From Nelumbo lutea (taxonomy: Eukaryota; Streptophyta; Magnoliopsida; Proteales; Nelumbonaceae), in assembly GCA_022828595.1 (NCBI GenBank), contig JAKGHH010000003.1, positions 54,797,759-54,861,758 on the forward strand: a stretch of DNA of 64,000 nt, read 5' to 3'. This document shows, one piece after another, positions 1 through 10,860 of this stretch (its first letter is position 1; every line of letters starts with the position of its first letter). Under the pieces are notes generated by a model. It ran no database searches. It was given only the letters and a program-made list of their open reading frames with translations, and was not told the DNA's origin. The translations under genes and the position numbers were made by a program.

Positions 1-178
1 CCCAAGACTTGGCCCATTCTTTTCCTTCTCCTATATCAAGCTCTATTGATCCTGCAACTACCACTGGACCAGGCCCCACTATTGCACCAGCTGCTCCACT
101 ACACTTACCAGCCACTGAGTCTCATCATCCCATGCTGACCCATTCTAAGATAGGGTCCATGAAACTATGATTGTTTGC
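1..178 (+). pseudogene. Ty1/copia pol fragment (integrase-RT linker)
   Basis: One frame reads as the proline/serine-rich linker between integrase and reverse transcriptase of plant copia elements. It ends in HPMLTHSKIG, close to the family's usual HPM-TRSK motif just before the RT. The frame is lost soon after, and the RT core that should follow is missing. The C-terminal part of what is probably the same element resumes near 1236, so about 1 kb of RT has been replaced by other DNA, including a MITE. It is the upstream edge of a copia remnant that continues outside the window. Confidence 0.6.
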
Positions 179-196
179 AACCTCAAAGAATCCTTT

Positions 197-556
197 GGCT
201 GCATTTGGAAATGATGCAAATGGAGTATAAATCCCGGTTAAGAGTAAATTTGCACTCTGGTACATTTTTGTCTGTGGCAACATTACATTTATGCATTGAC
301 AAATTACAGATCAATACATATTTACATTGATAATAAGATGTAAATGTACATCAATAAAAAAAAAGTAAATTTATTTTCAAGTGACCTTTTGATAAAAAAA
401 AATGCATATGCTTTATTGAAATTCATGTTTACATCCATTACAGTTAAAATTTTGTTTGGTAAGAAGGTAAATTTGTCAGTGCAAAACTAACCCAACATTA
501 CAATTTATATGAACCATTTTACACTCTACATATTTGCATCGCTTCCAAACGCAGCA
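197..556. mobile_element. MITE-like element with short inverted ends
   Basis: The ends are imperfect inverted repeats: GGCTGCATTTGGAA on the left, and TTCCAAACGCAGC on the right, which is the reverse complement of the left end with one mismatch. The interior is AT-rich and non-coding. It lies in the gap of the copia remnant. I see no convincing target duplication, so the superfamily is unassigned. Confidence 0.5.
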
Positions 557-918
557 TTTAGTATCCTCACCGGAGCTCACATGCTTCTCTCAAGCCTAAC
601 ACTTCTGAATGAAAGACGGCCATGTTTGACCAGTATAGTGCCTTTATTAGAAATAGTACCTAGGTTTTAACTCTGCGGTATCTAGACATGAACGTTATTG
701 GTTATAAAGGAGTCTTTCACATTTAAGTATAGACCTGATGATTTAATTAAACAGCACAAGGTTCGCCTCACCACCAAACTGAGTACCAGTTTGGCACAAG
801 CGCAGAAATGGTCAGTTAAACAATTTGATGTTCAAAAATGCTTTCTTGTAAGATGATCATGATCTAAAAGAAGAGAAGTTTTTTGCAACAACCACTAGGG
901 TTCATTGATGAGAAATAT

Positions 919-1118
919 TCCAATCATATTTGTCATTTGAAAAGTCCCTTTGATTTGAAATAAGCCCCTACCACCTTTTTAAGATCAATCATCTTGACTT
1001 GGGCTTTGATGAGTCCAATCATATTTGTCATTTGAAAAGTCCCTTTGATTTGAAATAAGCCCCTTGGGCCTTGTACCACCTTTTCAAGATCCATCATCTT
1101 GACTTGGGCTTTGTTGAG
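919..1118. repeat. Tandem duplication, two ~100-bp units
   Basis: Unit 1 (919-1013) and unit 2 (1014-1118) are nearly identical over their length. Both start TCCAATCATATTTGTC and end in CTTGGGCTTTG-TGAG. Unit 2 has about 10 extra bases (TGGGCCTTGT) in the middle. The surrounding 560-1235 stretch shows no recognisable gene. An 82-codon open frame on the minus strand across it is a repeat artefact. Confidence 0.8.
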
Positions 1119-1235
1119 CCCAAAGTTGACTCCCCTCTCTTTAGTCTTTATCAAGTGCACTCCTTTGAGATTTTTCTTCATGCTTATTTACGTTGATTAT
1201 ATATTGCCATTTCAGCTGTTATTGACTCCATGAAA

Positions 1236-1997
1236 TTATCTTTTGCAGTCAAAGACTTGTGAACTTTACATTACTTTCTCGACATAGCCACTTGGTGCTC
1301 TCAAGGCCTCTTATTTTCTCAATACAAGTTTATAGTGGATTTGCTCTGCAAAACAGCAATGGATAGTGCTAAGCCATGTTAGTCTCCCACTAGCTAATGC
1401 TATTTACAAACTCTCTTGCCATGAGGGAGACCCTCTACCAGATCTGACACTGCATAGGAGTTAGCACTGTTGGTTCTCTCCAATATCTAGATGTGGCATA
1501 CGCTGTCAATAATGCTTGTCCGTTCATGCACGATAACTCACTAGATATCTATAAAGTGGATTATTTGCTACCTGAAACATACAATCAACTATAGTTTACT
1601 CCTTCAACCTTGCCTCAATTACCAATTCCGTGCATGCAATGGTGGTCATCTCACAAGCACATAAAGTGCCTCGCTCAAGCATTGAAGCGGAGTATCGCTC
1701 CCTAGCCATTTCCACTTGTGAACATTCATGGATTTTCTCCTTACTCCATGAACTGGATTGTCAGCATAAGCAAGCTCCAATTCTCTAGTATGGCAATTTA
1801 TTAGGCCAATCCCATCTTCCATGGGCATATACTAAGCACATCGAGATCAATTTCCATTATTTTGTACATGAGCGAATTGTGCAGAAATCCATTGATGTTC
1901 AATTGATCAGTGTGTTAACTTCTATACCAAAGTTATAGGTTTGCTTTACTAGGTCCAAGTTGAAGGTGTGCTCCCACCCGCTCAACTTGAGGGGGGA
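1236..1997 (+). pseudogene. Ty1/copia RT C-terminus and RNase H, decayed
   Basis: The frame begins FAVKDL*TLHYFLDIA, matching the copia RT tail (F-MKDLG-L-YFLG-E), and continues through VGSLQYLDVAYAVNNACPFMH. The RNase H section follows (RSSIEAEYRSLA, YTKHIEINFHYF). After that comes the usual copia end, a conserved segment leading to HPLNLRGDV immediately before a purine-rich tract at 1987-1997. Several stops and frame changes make it non-functional. The polypurine tract and the TG that follows show where the 3' LTR starts, so this is the 3' end of a plus-strand copia element. Confidence 0.8.
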
Positions 1998-2260
1998 TGT
2001 TAGGCAACTTGAAAAATCAGCCCAAGATCATGTTACCCAGGCTCATGTATCACAGTCCAGGTATGCTTACACACCTATGCTAAGGACAGCAAGTTGAAGA
2101 GATAATGCATCTTTACTTTGAATTCCACAAGGAGTTTTACTTCTATTGTAACTCTATTCCCGTTGTACTTATGACTTCAGTTGTAACTCTCTCAATCAAT
2201 TATAAATACATACAACTGGCTCATTAAATGTATCAACTCAGCCATTTACCAAATTCTGAG
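1998..2260 (+). mobile_element. 3' LTR (or part) of the copia remnant
   Basis: It begins TGTTAGGCAACTTG directly after the polypurine tract GAGGGGGGA. A TATA-like TATAAATAC lies near 2200. The right edge is uncertain because there is no second LTR in the window to compare. The next ~140 bases are AT-rich and unassigned. Confidence 0.55.
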
Positions 2261-2408
2261 ATTTATTAATATATTATATGTATAGAATATACTTATAAAT
2301 TATTTATTGACAAAATGGCAGATTTATATATACATACATATATGCCCATGTATCACAATCAGACCCTTTCAACCTGAACGGTCAAACTGATGACCCATGG
2401 CCTAGAGG

Positions 2409-2829
2409 TAGGGGTGTCAATGGACTGATTTTGGATTGGACCACATCCAAACCAAAATCAATTTGGACATATTAAATGGACTAACAAGACATGTTGAATT
2501 GGACTGTTCCAGACTTAATGGTCCAAAGTATTTATTAGATTGGATTGAAACTAGTCCATCCATAATAAATTTACATTGGATTGGGTTCAATTGAGATAAT
2601 ATCTGGTCCATTAATAAAAGAAAAGAATAAAGGTTCCAATGGACCAAGTTTGGGTTAAAACTAATCTAAATTAAAACAAATTTGAGTAGATTGGACTATC
2701 CATACATTGAATTGGACTGGCAAAAAATGGTCGAAAATATTCACTGAATTGGATTAGACTTGGTCCATTTGTAATGGACTCACATTGGAGAGGATCATAT
2801 TGAAACGAATCAGTCCAATTGACACCCTA
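2409..2829. mobile_element. hAT-like MITE, TAGGGGTGTCAA family
   Basis: The ends are TAGGGGTGTCAATGGAC and its near reverse complement GTCCAATTGACACCCTA. The inside is made of repeated variants of TTGGATTGGAC and their complements (ATGGACC, GGTCCAT), so it can fold on itself. The element at 50850-51232 is a clear relative and has an exact 8-bp target duplication. Here the flanks (CCTAGAGG and ATGCAGTA) do not match, so one side has been rearranged. It abuts the LTR that starts at 2830. Confidence 0.7.
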
Positions 2830-3383
2830 ATGCAGTATAGGATTTGCACCAACTGAATAAACATTTACAAAGTTGGTTTTTGAACACCCATCTTAATACA
2901 TATAGGGGGAGGATGGTGTTAAGTTCTATGCAAGTTGGGACCACTACAAGACATGTAAGAAGCAGACATGATGGCACTAACTCAACTTAGTAAATATTTA
3001 CCAAGTTAGCATAGTCGCGAAATTTCTATCTTTGTTCATTTTTACCAAATTAGCACCACCGTAGGATTTCTATCTTAGTTTGTATTTACCAAGTTAACAT
3101 TACAACACGATTTCTAAATTTATATTCAATTAAGACTTTCATTTTTGAAGATATTTAATAGGATTATAATAATGAGTGTTTTATTAGATTAGGAAACTTT
3201 CTTTGTAGGAGGCATAAGGGTGTAAGGAAATCTATACAAAGAGTAGTTGGGGCAAAGTTAGAGAGGTTTTATGTTGATTTTCTCTTAATTATTTAGTGAA
3301 GAATTCTTCTTCCTATTTATTTCAGCTTTTGCTCTTTTCTTTGAAACTTCTCTCAACGTGATTTATTTTCGTACTGTGCTAGT
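2830..3383 (+). mobile_element. LTR of a retroelement, direct copy
   Basis: This segment recurs in direct orientation at 16061-16540 and inverted at 14640-15210 plus 3729-3855. Its full start (TGATGCAGTA) is clipped to ATGCAGTA by the neighbouring MITE. It ends just before a primer-binding site (TGGTATTAGAG at 3384-3394) resembling the initiator-Met tRNA site of copia elements, so it acts as a 5' LTR. Internal text includes several AAGTTAGCA and TTTACCAAGTTA repeats. Confidence 0.7.
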
Positions 3384-3728
3384 TGGTATTAGAGTTCATG
3401 TTTGATCCTTTTTTGGATTATGGATCCTATGAAGAAACAAGTGGCTCACATTATGGAGTAGGAACTCAACAACAAAATACAAGAAGAGGTGGTAGAGTTG
3501 AGAAGACAAGTCAATGCACTTGCTCAAGAGTTGAAACCCTACGAGGGGGTAGCAACTCCAATGCAAGTGTTTCCACTCATTTTTTTCATCATCAAGGTAA
3601 GCATCTATTTTAGTTGTAGTTGCATGTGGTGACTAGAATAGTGGGAAAGGAGTTTCAATATTGATATCCTAAAGTTTCATGAGGTTCTCTACTTGGAAAG
3701 CAACCAAAATGGCTATAGTTGTGGCCCA
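3384..3728 (+). pseudogene. Primer-binding site and start of gag-like internal region
   Basis: TGGTATTAGAG matches the tRNA-iMet primer-binding site apart from one base. A short frame follows (3383-3613), with text such as MDPMKKQVAHIMEQEL in another frame, which looks like the start of a gag-type polyprotein. The internal region stops at about 3728, where an inverted LTR copy of the same element begins. Nothing of pol is present here. Confidence 0.45.
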
Positions 3729-3855
3729 ATATGGAAACAAAATACGTTGATAAAAGCTTCAAAGAAAAGAGCAGCATTCGAACTACTAGGAAGAAGAATT
3801 TCTCTCTGAATAATTAAGAGAAAATTCGATATCAAAAACTGTCTTAGCCTTCCCC
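3729..3855 (-). mobile_element. Inverted LTR copy, distal part (split by gypsy insertion)
   Basis: Read on the minus strand this matches 3256-3380 of the direct LTR: the TTTTCTCTTAATTATT, ATTCTTCTTCCTA, GCTCTTTTCTTTGAA and CAACGT segments occur in the same order. The proximal part is at 14640-15210, on the other side of the gypsy element. The gypsy retrotransposon therefore landed inside this LTR. The bases at its edges (TCCC C and ACCCC) are compatible with a 5-bp target duplication with one mutation. Confidence 0.75.
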
Positions 3856-4720
3856 TGATGAGGGGTGATTTAGCCCGACCTCGTAGCACGGGGACACATT
3901 GACATGACCTGGCATAAGTGACAACTCAGCGTGACGGCCTGGCCATAACTTGGCATAACGAACTCGCCGGAACCCGGCGGGGCAACTCGGTGGATGTGGC
4001 AACTCGCTGGGAAGTAACACCTAGCTTACCCTGAATTCTCTCTAAGGGTGGAGTGCCCCGAGCTCCCTCCAAGCAAGGACACTCGAGCTCCTCTTAAGAC
4101 CCGAGCTCCTCCCAATGAGCCCCAAGCTCTTCCTTCCTGAGAAGGGAACACCCCGACCTGCGGCTAGGTATCCCGAAGTGGAAACATTTTGGGTCAGCAC
4201 CATTAACACTCTTGTCCATACTTGCCTAAGGCCCGCTTCAAGCATAAGCACCTTGGCACACCCCCAACACCTCAGTGTAAGGTGGCTCGGTGCAAAGGTA
4301 GTTCGGAAACCTGTAGGAAAGATCTGCCTGACAACAGTACCTACCAAATCTGAATGCTGCACCCACGTCCCTCGTCAGGCGGCGTCGTGCCTGTCATTTC
4401 TGAAATGGCTACCTGCACCCGCCACCTCATCTCTGGCAGTAACGGCTGCGGCATAGGCAGTTACGCCTGATTTGACAACACTCTAATATAAAAGGACCTT
4501 GATCCCCAAGGAGCAAAGGTACTGAACTTGCGACATCTGCACTCTTAGCTCTCTTTTTGTATTCTTCACTTCTCTTAGAGTTCTAACTTAAGCATCGGAG
4601 TGTTCCCGCCGAGCGAGATCCCCAGGAATTCTTCACCTTCCTCTTCGTCTCAGGTACCGTCCGTCACCAGCTAGGAGCTAGGTTTCTGCCAGCTAGGAGT
4701 GCCCGGATCGCGCAACATCA
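3856..4720 (+). mobile_element. 5' LTR of Tat-like Ty3/gypsy element
   Basis: It begins TGATGAGGGGTGATTT and ends CGCAACATCA, giving TGATG...CATCA inverted ends. It is matched by 13762-14639, with many substitutions and several indels, so the insertion is not recent. It carries a TATA-like AATATAAAAGGACC near 4485 and a downstream CTCTTTTTGTATTCTTC stretch, consistent with promoter and leader. The primer-binding site follows at once. Confidence 0.9.
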
Positions 4721-4742
4721 TTTGGCGTCGCCTGTGGGAACC
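4721..4742 (+). promoter_or_regulatory. Primer-binding site of gypsy element
   Basis: TTTGGCGTCGCCTGTGGGAA follows the 5' LTR directly. It is of the TGGCGCCGTCTGTGGG type found in plant Ty3/gypsy elements, where a cellular tRNA 3' end primes minus-strand synthesis. I cannot name the tRNA without a search. Confidence 0.7.
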
Positions 4743-4792
4743 ACTTCAAAAAGCCTTCCTTCAATCTCTGTAACTCTCAGAACTCAGCATCC

Positions 4793-6565
4793 ATGGCTTC
4801 CTCCAGCAATGCCGGATGAGGTGCAAACCGAAACGCCTCTGAGGAGCAACCCCAACTTCCCACTATCTGCATTGGACAGTTCACCGTTCCCCTCTCTGCG
4901 GACGGAGTTCCCAGTTTGAATGTGGCTCAGGCAGTGGCACCCGTGAACGTTCCACTTCCCTCTACGATCGAAACAGCTTTCGCTGAACCCTCCATCATCC
5001 CTCCGGTGGCCAGCCAAAGCCAGCTTGAGGACCTGATGCAATGCATGCAAGCTATGCAAGCTCAAATGCAGCAGTTCTAGTAGCTTCAACTTTATCAGCA
5101 GCAAGTGCTACACCAAGTTTCCCAGTATCAGTATCAACAATAGTTTCCTCCACTGCCCCAGGTCTAGTAGCCACTCCCTCCTCGGCATCCGACCACGCAG
5201 CAAGCCAAACCCCGCTGCCGGAACGAACTTCCTTCTCGTCGGGAAGAGACCTCGGCATCGTCTCGTGGTGGGAAAGAGAGACCAGCTACCCCTGCCTCGC
5301 AGCCTGCAGTCAGGTCGGGGGCCTCCCAGCCAGTTAGGCCCGCGTCGCCTCAGCATTCGCAATTCGAGCTCCCACTTGCTGAAAATCAGTTTGAGGTGCT
5401 GGCCACAGACTTGAGGCAAGGCCCCTCAGTTCGCAGCTACCAATAGTAGTCTGATCCCCTCCTTGGGCCCATCGAGCTCGGTAATACTGAAGCCAGCAGC
5501 ACCAACATCGAGCCAGCAAGGAAGCAACGGAGGTGCTGCCGAGCTCGTCGAGGTCCCACTCACGATCTATTCGAGCTTTGGATTAAGGAAGAGGTAAGCT
5601 CAGGTGAAGTAAAAGTTACTCCACTTCTTTCAATTCCTTCTCCTCTGTCGCTAGAACTTCTTGTTGTTCCTATGCCGAAGGACTTCAAGCTTCCCCCACT
5701 GGATAAGTATGATGGATCCTTCGACCCGAACAACCATGTGGATGCCTTCCAGTCCCAGATGCACTTGGTAAGGGCCAGTGAATCCTGTATGTGCATGTCT
5801 TTCTCCACCACCTTCAAAGGGGTAGCCCACACATGGTACCAAAACCATGTGCCCAGATTGATAAGAAGCTGGGCGCAGTTTGTGCAAGTCTTCGTTTCCC
5901 ATTTTGTCACCAGCAAGAGATGCCCAAGAACTCAAGAGAGCCTCCTTGGCATAGTCCAAAAGGAAGGGGGGTCCATCCGAAGCTATATCAAGTGGTTCAA
6001 TGATGCTTGTTTGCAAATACCCAACCTGGACCCCGTAGTTGGGCTCACTGCGACCAAGTGAGGCATCACCCATAAAGAATTCAAGTGGCATGTAGGTGTT
6101 AATCAACCCAAGACTGTGACCGAGTTCCTCAAGCTCACAGATCAGTTTATAGGGACGGAGGAGCAGATCAACCAAAAAGGTGAACAGGCCCTTGAGAAAA
6201 GAAAAAGGGAGACAAAGCCCTCAACTCAGGGCGATAGTAAGAAGAAGGACCAAGCTCGGGGGGCAAGGCTAGGATAGCCTTTCCGAGCTCTGGCAGCAGA
6301 AAGGACGGACTACACACCCCTGAACGTGAAGTGGGCTGAGATCCTTATGGCCATCAAGGACGCCTCGTATGTGAAGTGGCCACCTCGGTTGAAGGCAAAT
6401 CCTAATGTAAGGAATAAAAATTTGTATTGTAATTTCCATAATGACCACAGTCATAGTACTGAAAACTGTAAAAACCTCCGCGACAAGATAGATGAGCTCA
6501 TCCGTCATGGATACTTGAGGAATTTTGTACATAATAGTAATAATAATAATAAAGCAGGTTGGTAG
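4793..6565 (+). pseudogene. gag of Tat-like Ty3/gypsy element, decayed
   Basis: A single frame runs from ATG at 4793 (MASSSNAG) to the stop at 6563-6565, broken by several stops; the first falls after 8 codons. Its order is a Q-rich section (QAMQAQMQQF), then the capsid domain from MPKDFKLPPLDKYDGSFDP (5672) through GVAHTWYQ and GSIRSYIKWFND, then a zinc-knuckle-like YCNFHNDHSHSTENC near 6424. It ends ELIRHGYLRNFV, typical of Tat-lineage gag. The protein would form the virus-like particle. Stops are mostly TAG or TGA at places where relatives have Q, W or R. Confidence 0.85.
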
Positions 6566-6660
6566 GGGGAGCAGAGTAGAGATGCTCCCGAACCCAGCAG
6601 GCAGGCAGAGCAACCACAAAGGCAACCCCCGAAAGAGAGACCTGTTCGGGGACTATCCAC

Positions 6661-7342
6661 ATGATTGTTGGAGGTTCGATTGTCGCGGGCTGCACTTTGG
6701 CTGCAGCTCGGATGTTGGCTCGTGAGGCCGCTAGAGAAGAGCAGAATCCCCCAAAGCAGTCAAGGACGGAAGACCCAATCTTCTTCATAGAGGGCGATGC
6801 ACGCGGAGCCCACTACCCCCATGATGGCATGCTCGTCATAAAGATAAAGATTAATGACTTTGAAGTCAGGCGTGTCCTCGTCGACTCAAGCAGCTCGACG
6901 GATATCCTTTTCAAAGCAGCATTCGACCAGCTCCAGCTCCAAGAAAGCAACCTGAAGCCCGCAAATACTCCCCTGGCCTAGCATAGTGAGGCTCAACCAC
7001 GATTTCTTAGTGGTTGCAACCCCCTCCCCGTACAATGCCATAGTAGGTCGGCCGATCACCAATGCCTTACGTGCTGTGGTCTCCACTTACTATTTGGCAA
7101 TGAAGTTCCCCATGGACTTCGGAATCGGGATAGCGCAAGGTGACCAGCTTGAGTCGAGCAAGTGCTACGTCGCTGCCCTCAAAGGGAAAGCCAAGGTGGC
7201 CGACGACCTCGAGTTGGAGCGACCTACGAAGCAGTACGAGGAGCAAGCTGCACCCACAGAAGAGACCGTCTCCATCCCGACATCGACAAAAGACCCAACT
7301 CGGGCACTTCAGATCGGTGCTTCTATTGAGGAGCCTCTGTGA
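6661..7342 (+). pseudogene. Aspartic protease region of gypsy pol, decayed
   Basis: Two overlapping frames (6661-6981 and 6986-7342) give FFIEGDARGAHYPHDGMLV, then the protease core VLVDSSSSTDILF, then FLVVATPSPYNAIVGRP and MKFPMDFGIG. The order matches the Tat-lineage protease, which normally has D-S/N-G-S-S-A-D. Here the catalytic triad glycine is serine (DSS), a change expected to inactivate it. A frameshift separates the active-site half from the flap and C-terminal half. The enzyme would cut the Gag-Pol polyprotein. Confidence 0.8.
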
Positions 7343-8709
7343 TTCCAACTGGTAAGTTTCTTACTTAAAAATTTAGATGTCTTTGCATGGTCTGCGACAG
7401 AGATGCCCGACATAGACCCTAGCATCATAACTCACAAGTTGAATACTGATCTTGTAGTTAGGCCCGTTAGACAGAAGAAACACAACTTAGCCCCAGAGAG
7501 ATGGAGGGCAGTCGACGAGGAGGTTGGGAAGCTCCTCGCAGCCAACTTTATCAGGGAAGACCATTACCCGAGCTAGGTGGCCAACTCCATTCTGGTAAAA
7601 AAAGATAACAGTAAGTGGTGCATGTGCGTCGATTATACTGACCTAAACCGAACTTGCCCGAAGGACTACTTCCCACTACCCAGGATTGACCGTCTGGTGG
7701 ATGCGACCTCAGGGCATGAGTTGCTAAGTTTCTTAGACGCCTATTCGGGCTACAACCAGATCAGGATGGACCCAACTGATGAAGAAAAGACTGCCTTCAT
7801 AATCGAGCTCGGCCTGTACTATTACAAGGTCATGCCCTTTGGGTTGAAAAATGCTAGGGCAACCTTTCAGAGACTTGTAAATAAATTATTTGAGCCATTA
7901 ATTGGCAGGAAGATAGAATATTATGTAGATGACATGGTCGTCAAAACCCAATTTTCACATGATTTAATAAAAGATTTGCATTTAGTTTTTGTAATTTTGC
8001 GTAAGTTTAACATGAAATTGAACCCGAATAAGTGTGTCTTCGGTGTCACCTCAGGTAAATTCCTAGGGTACATCGTTAACCGGCGTGACATTGAGGCTAA
8101 CCCAGACAAAATTAAGGCTATCCTAGAAATGAGACCACCCTGAAAATTGAAGGAGGTTCAGAAGTTGAACGGCCGTTTAGCCGCTCTAAGCTGTTTCGTA
8201 TCCAAGTCGGTAGACCGTTGCCTGCCTTTCTTTAAGGCAATAAAAAGCAAAGGTTTTGAATGGACTGAAGAGTGGCAGCTCGCGTTCGACGAGCTCAAAA
8301 AGTACCTCGCCAGCATCCCAATCTTAACTCGACTCGAAGAGGGTGATGTTTTAGAGTTGTACCTCTCGGCAAGTGATGAGGTGGTCAGCTCGGTACTAAT
8401 AAGAGAAGTAGATCGGGTCCAATGACCCGTCTACTATGTTAGTAAAGTGTTGCAGGAAGTAGAGGCGAGGTACCCAGAGATAGAAAAGCTAGCCTATGCA
8501 CTAGTCATTGTAGCTCGGAAGCTTCGTCCGTACTTCCAAGCTCACACCATCATCGTCCTTACCAACAAACCTCTAAGGCAAGTCCTGCTCAAGCCCGAGG
8601 TTTTCGGAAGGTTGGCGAAGTGGGCCATCGAGCTCAATGAGTACGAGCTCCAATACAAGCCACAAACTACTATCAAGGCCCAAGCCTTAGCATATTTTGT
8701 CGCATAATG
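7343..8709 (+). pseudogene. Reverse transcriptase and RNase H of gypsy pol
   Basis: The longest open segment is 7577-8143. RT motifs in order: SILVKKDNSKWCMCVDYTDLN, CPKDYFPLPRID, LLSFLDAYSGYNQI, VMPFGLKNA-ATFQR, and the catalytic YYVDDMVVKT near 7919. The connection and RNase H region follows (EWQLAFDELKKYL, PVYYVSKVL, RYPEIEKLAYALV, HTIIVLTNKPLRQVL). Stops include TAG at 7574 (PS*VANS, where W is normal), TGA at 8141 and TGA at 8423. The 51597-52460 region is a homologous copy, interrupted by a MITE. Confidence 0.9.
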
Positions 8710-9337
8710 CATCTTTAGCTCCGAAATCCCCATGTCAGTCGAACACAAGGCCCCCAGCTCGGGTGAGCCCGAGGTTCCTAGGCCGGTTGAGTTCGAGCAC
8801 CGTGAAGTAGCAACCAGCGCAACATCTCTCCTAGTTAGACCAAGCACGAATTAAGATGAGGAGCCCTGAATCCTTCATGTAGATGGCTCGTCAAACCAGC
8901 AGGGCAACGGAGCTGGGATCATTTTGTGCGGGCCAAGCGGTGTGAAACTGGAGTATGCACTACGCTTCGAGTTCGCAACATCCAACAACGAAGCAGAGTA
9001 CGAGGCGTTACTAGCCGGGCTGAATCTAGCAAACGAGGTGAAAGCCAAGCACATTGTCATCTGTAGTGATTCTTAGCTCGTGGTTAACCAGTTTACGGGT
9101 GAGTATGAAGCTCGCAAGCCAACCATGATAGCTTACTTAGCCAAAGTAAGAGGGGCTCTGCTCAACTTCCAGTCACACTTCATCCAACGAATCCCGAGAT
9201 CAGAGAACATTGAGGCCGATGCCCTATCCCGGTTAGCCAGCACTAGTGATAACACCATGAGAACCATGTATATAGAGAACTTACATCGACCTAGCATTCT
9301 CGGGAGGGAAGAGAAGGTCGCTCCGTCATTCAAGTAG
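8710..9337 (+). pseudogene. Second (archaeal-type) RNase H domain of gypsy pol
   Basis: The frame gives ILHVDGSSNQQGNGAGII, then NNEAEYEALLAGL, ICSDS*LVVNQ and ENIEADALSRLAS. This D-E-D-D arrangement behind the RT-linked RNase H is the extra archaeal-type RNase H (aRNH) found in Tat-lineage elements. Stops: TGA replaces a Trp codon at 8867-8869 (second copy TGG), and TAG replaces Gln at 9074-9076 (second copy CAG). It would degrade the RNA of the RNA:DNA hybrid. Confidence 0.85.
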
Positions 9338-10565
9338 AGTCGAGCTGGATTGATCCGCTCGCGAGCTTCCTGCTACACGGAACCCTCCCTACAGAACATA
9401 ATGTCGCCAGAAGGGTAGAGCGTCAGACAGCCAAATACGTCATGATAGATGAACGACAGTACCGAAGATCCTACACGCTCCCCTATCTGCGCTGCTTGTG
9501 ACCCTTTGAGGCCGAGCTCGTCCTCTACGATACTCATGAGGGCCTGTGCGGAGGACACTTGGGAGGTAGGGCCCTTGCCCAGAAAGCACTGCGACAAGGG
9601 TATTACTGGCCAACGATAAAGGCAGACGCGACCGAGCTCGTCAAAAGATGCGATAAGTGTCAGAAGCAACCAACATCCACCACCGGTCTGTCGCCGACCT
9701 AAAATACCTTACTAGCCCGTGGCCATTCGCACAGTGGGGGATCGATATACTTGGGACATTCCCGCCAGCAACAGGGCAAAGAAGGTTCCTAGTGGTGGCA
9801 GTCGATTATTTCACTAAGTGGGTTGAGGATGAACTCCTCACAACAATCACAACTCGGAATGTGCAGAACTTCTTCTAGAAGAGTATAGTGTGCCGTTTCG
9901 GACTACCTCGGGTACTGATCTCTGACAACGGTAAGTAGTTCAAGGACATTAAATTCCAGCCAAGATATGAGAATTCAACAGAACTTCACCTTAGTGGCAA
10001 ACCCTCAAGCAAACGGCCAAGCAGAAGTCACAAACAGAGCTATCCTCCGCGGACTAAAGGCACGCCTAGACCGAGCTAAGGGACTATGGGCAGATGAGCT
10101 GCCTAGCATATTATGGGCTTATCAGACCATAGTAAAGACCATAACAGGCGAGACTCCCTTCAACCTCACTTACGGCACTGAAGCAGTCATCCCAGCTAAG
10201 ATCGAGGTCCCCACACTACGACTAGAAGCATATGATGACAAGGCAAATGAAGACGAGCTACGCACCAACCTCGACCTACTTGATGAGGTACGGAACCTCG
10301 TATATATCAGGACTGCGGCCTACCAGCAAAGAGTAGCTCGGTACTATAACACCAAGGTCAAAAAATGAAACTTCCGCGTCGAAGACCTAGTTCTTCGTAA
10401 AGTTATGGTGCCTGAGCTGGGCATTGGTAAGCTCAGACCTAATTGGGAATGACCCTACCGAGTAAAGCAGGTGCTTGGGGAAGGTACATACGAACTCGAA
10501 ACCCTATAAGGAAAACAAGTACCTCAGGCATGGAACAATGTCAACTTAAGGCAATATTACCCATG
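9338..10565 (+). pseudogene. Integrase of gypsy element, frameshifted
   Basis: The order is an HHCC zinc-binding part (YDTHEGLCGGHLGGRALAQKAL...ELVKRCDKCQK, about 9523-9668), then the catalytic core. The core has FAQWGIDILGTFPPATG (first D), LISDNGK*F (second D) and PQANGQAEVTNRAILRGL (E). The C-terminus is VGDL-like (FRVEDLVLRKV) ending in VNLRQYYP. There are frameshifts near 9668 and 9960 and several stops. It would insert the cDNA into the chromosome. The C-terminal part of the second copy (54032-54340) is uninterrupted and confirms the reading. Confidence 0.85.
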
Positions 10566-10599
10566 ATCGCCGAGCTGAGTGAACTACAAGCCGCTCTCT

Positions 10600-10860
10600 G
10601 AGCCCAAGGGCCAAAATGCCAAGCTAACAATGACCTCGGCGTTATAAGACCCAGTCGCCTCTTCGGCATGGGCAAACTCCAGGAGAGGGTGGACCGTAGT
10701 CACTCCTAGAGCCTAAGGGCCAAAATTCCGAGCTAGCGATGACCTTGGCGCTATAAGACCCAATCGTCTTTTCGGCATGGGCAGACTCTAGGAGGGAGTG
10801 ACTTTCCCCATCCAAAGGGCTAAAATGTCGGGCTAACCAAGGGCCTCGACACTATAGTGC
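10600..10860. repeat. Tandem repeats (~109 bp) in gypsy 3' non-coding region
   Basis: Two units (10600-10708 and 10709-10808) share AAGGGCCAAAAT, ATGACCT-GGCG, TATAAGACCCA and TTCGGCATGGGCA in order. A partial third unit (AAAGGGCTAAAATGTCGGGCTAA) follows. The second gypsy copy has a related stretch at 54370-54540. Tandem repeats after pol are common in Tat-lineage elements and can seed satellites. The rest of 10861-11255 holds no gene that I can see. Confidence 0.7.

Noticed and set aside
4042..4456. Overlapping open frames of 106-113 codons on both strands
   Set aside because: They lie inside the gypsy 5' LTR and are not conserved in the 3' LTR.
5651..6175. 174-codon minus-strand open frame
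   Set aside because: It is the complement of the gypsy gag capsid domain, which has clear family motifs on the plus strand.
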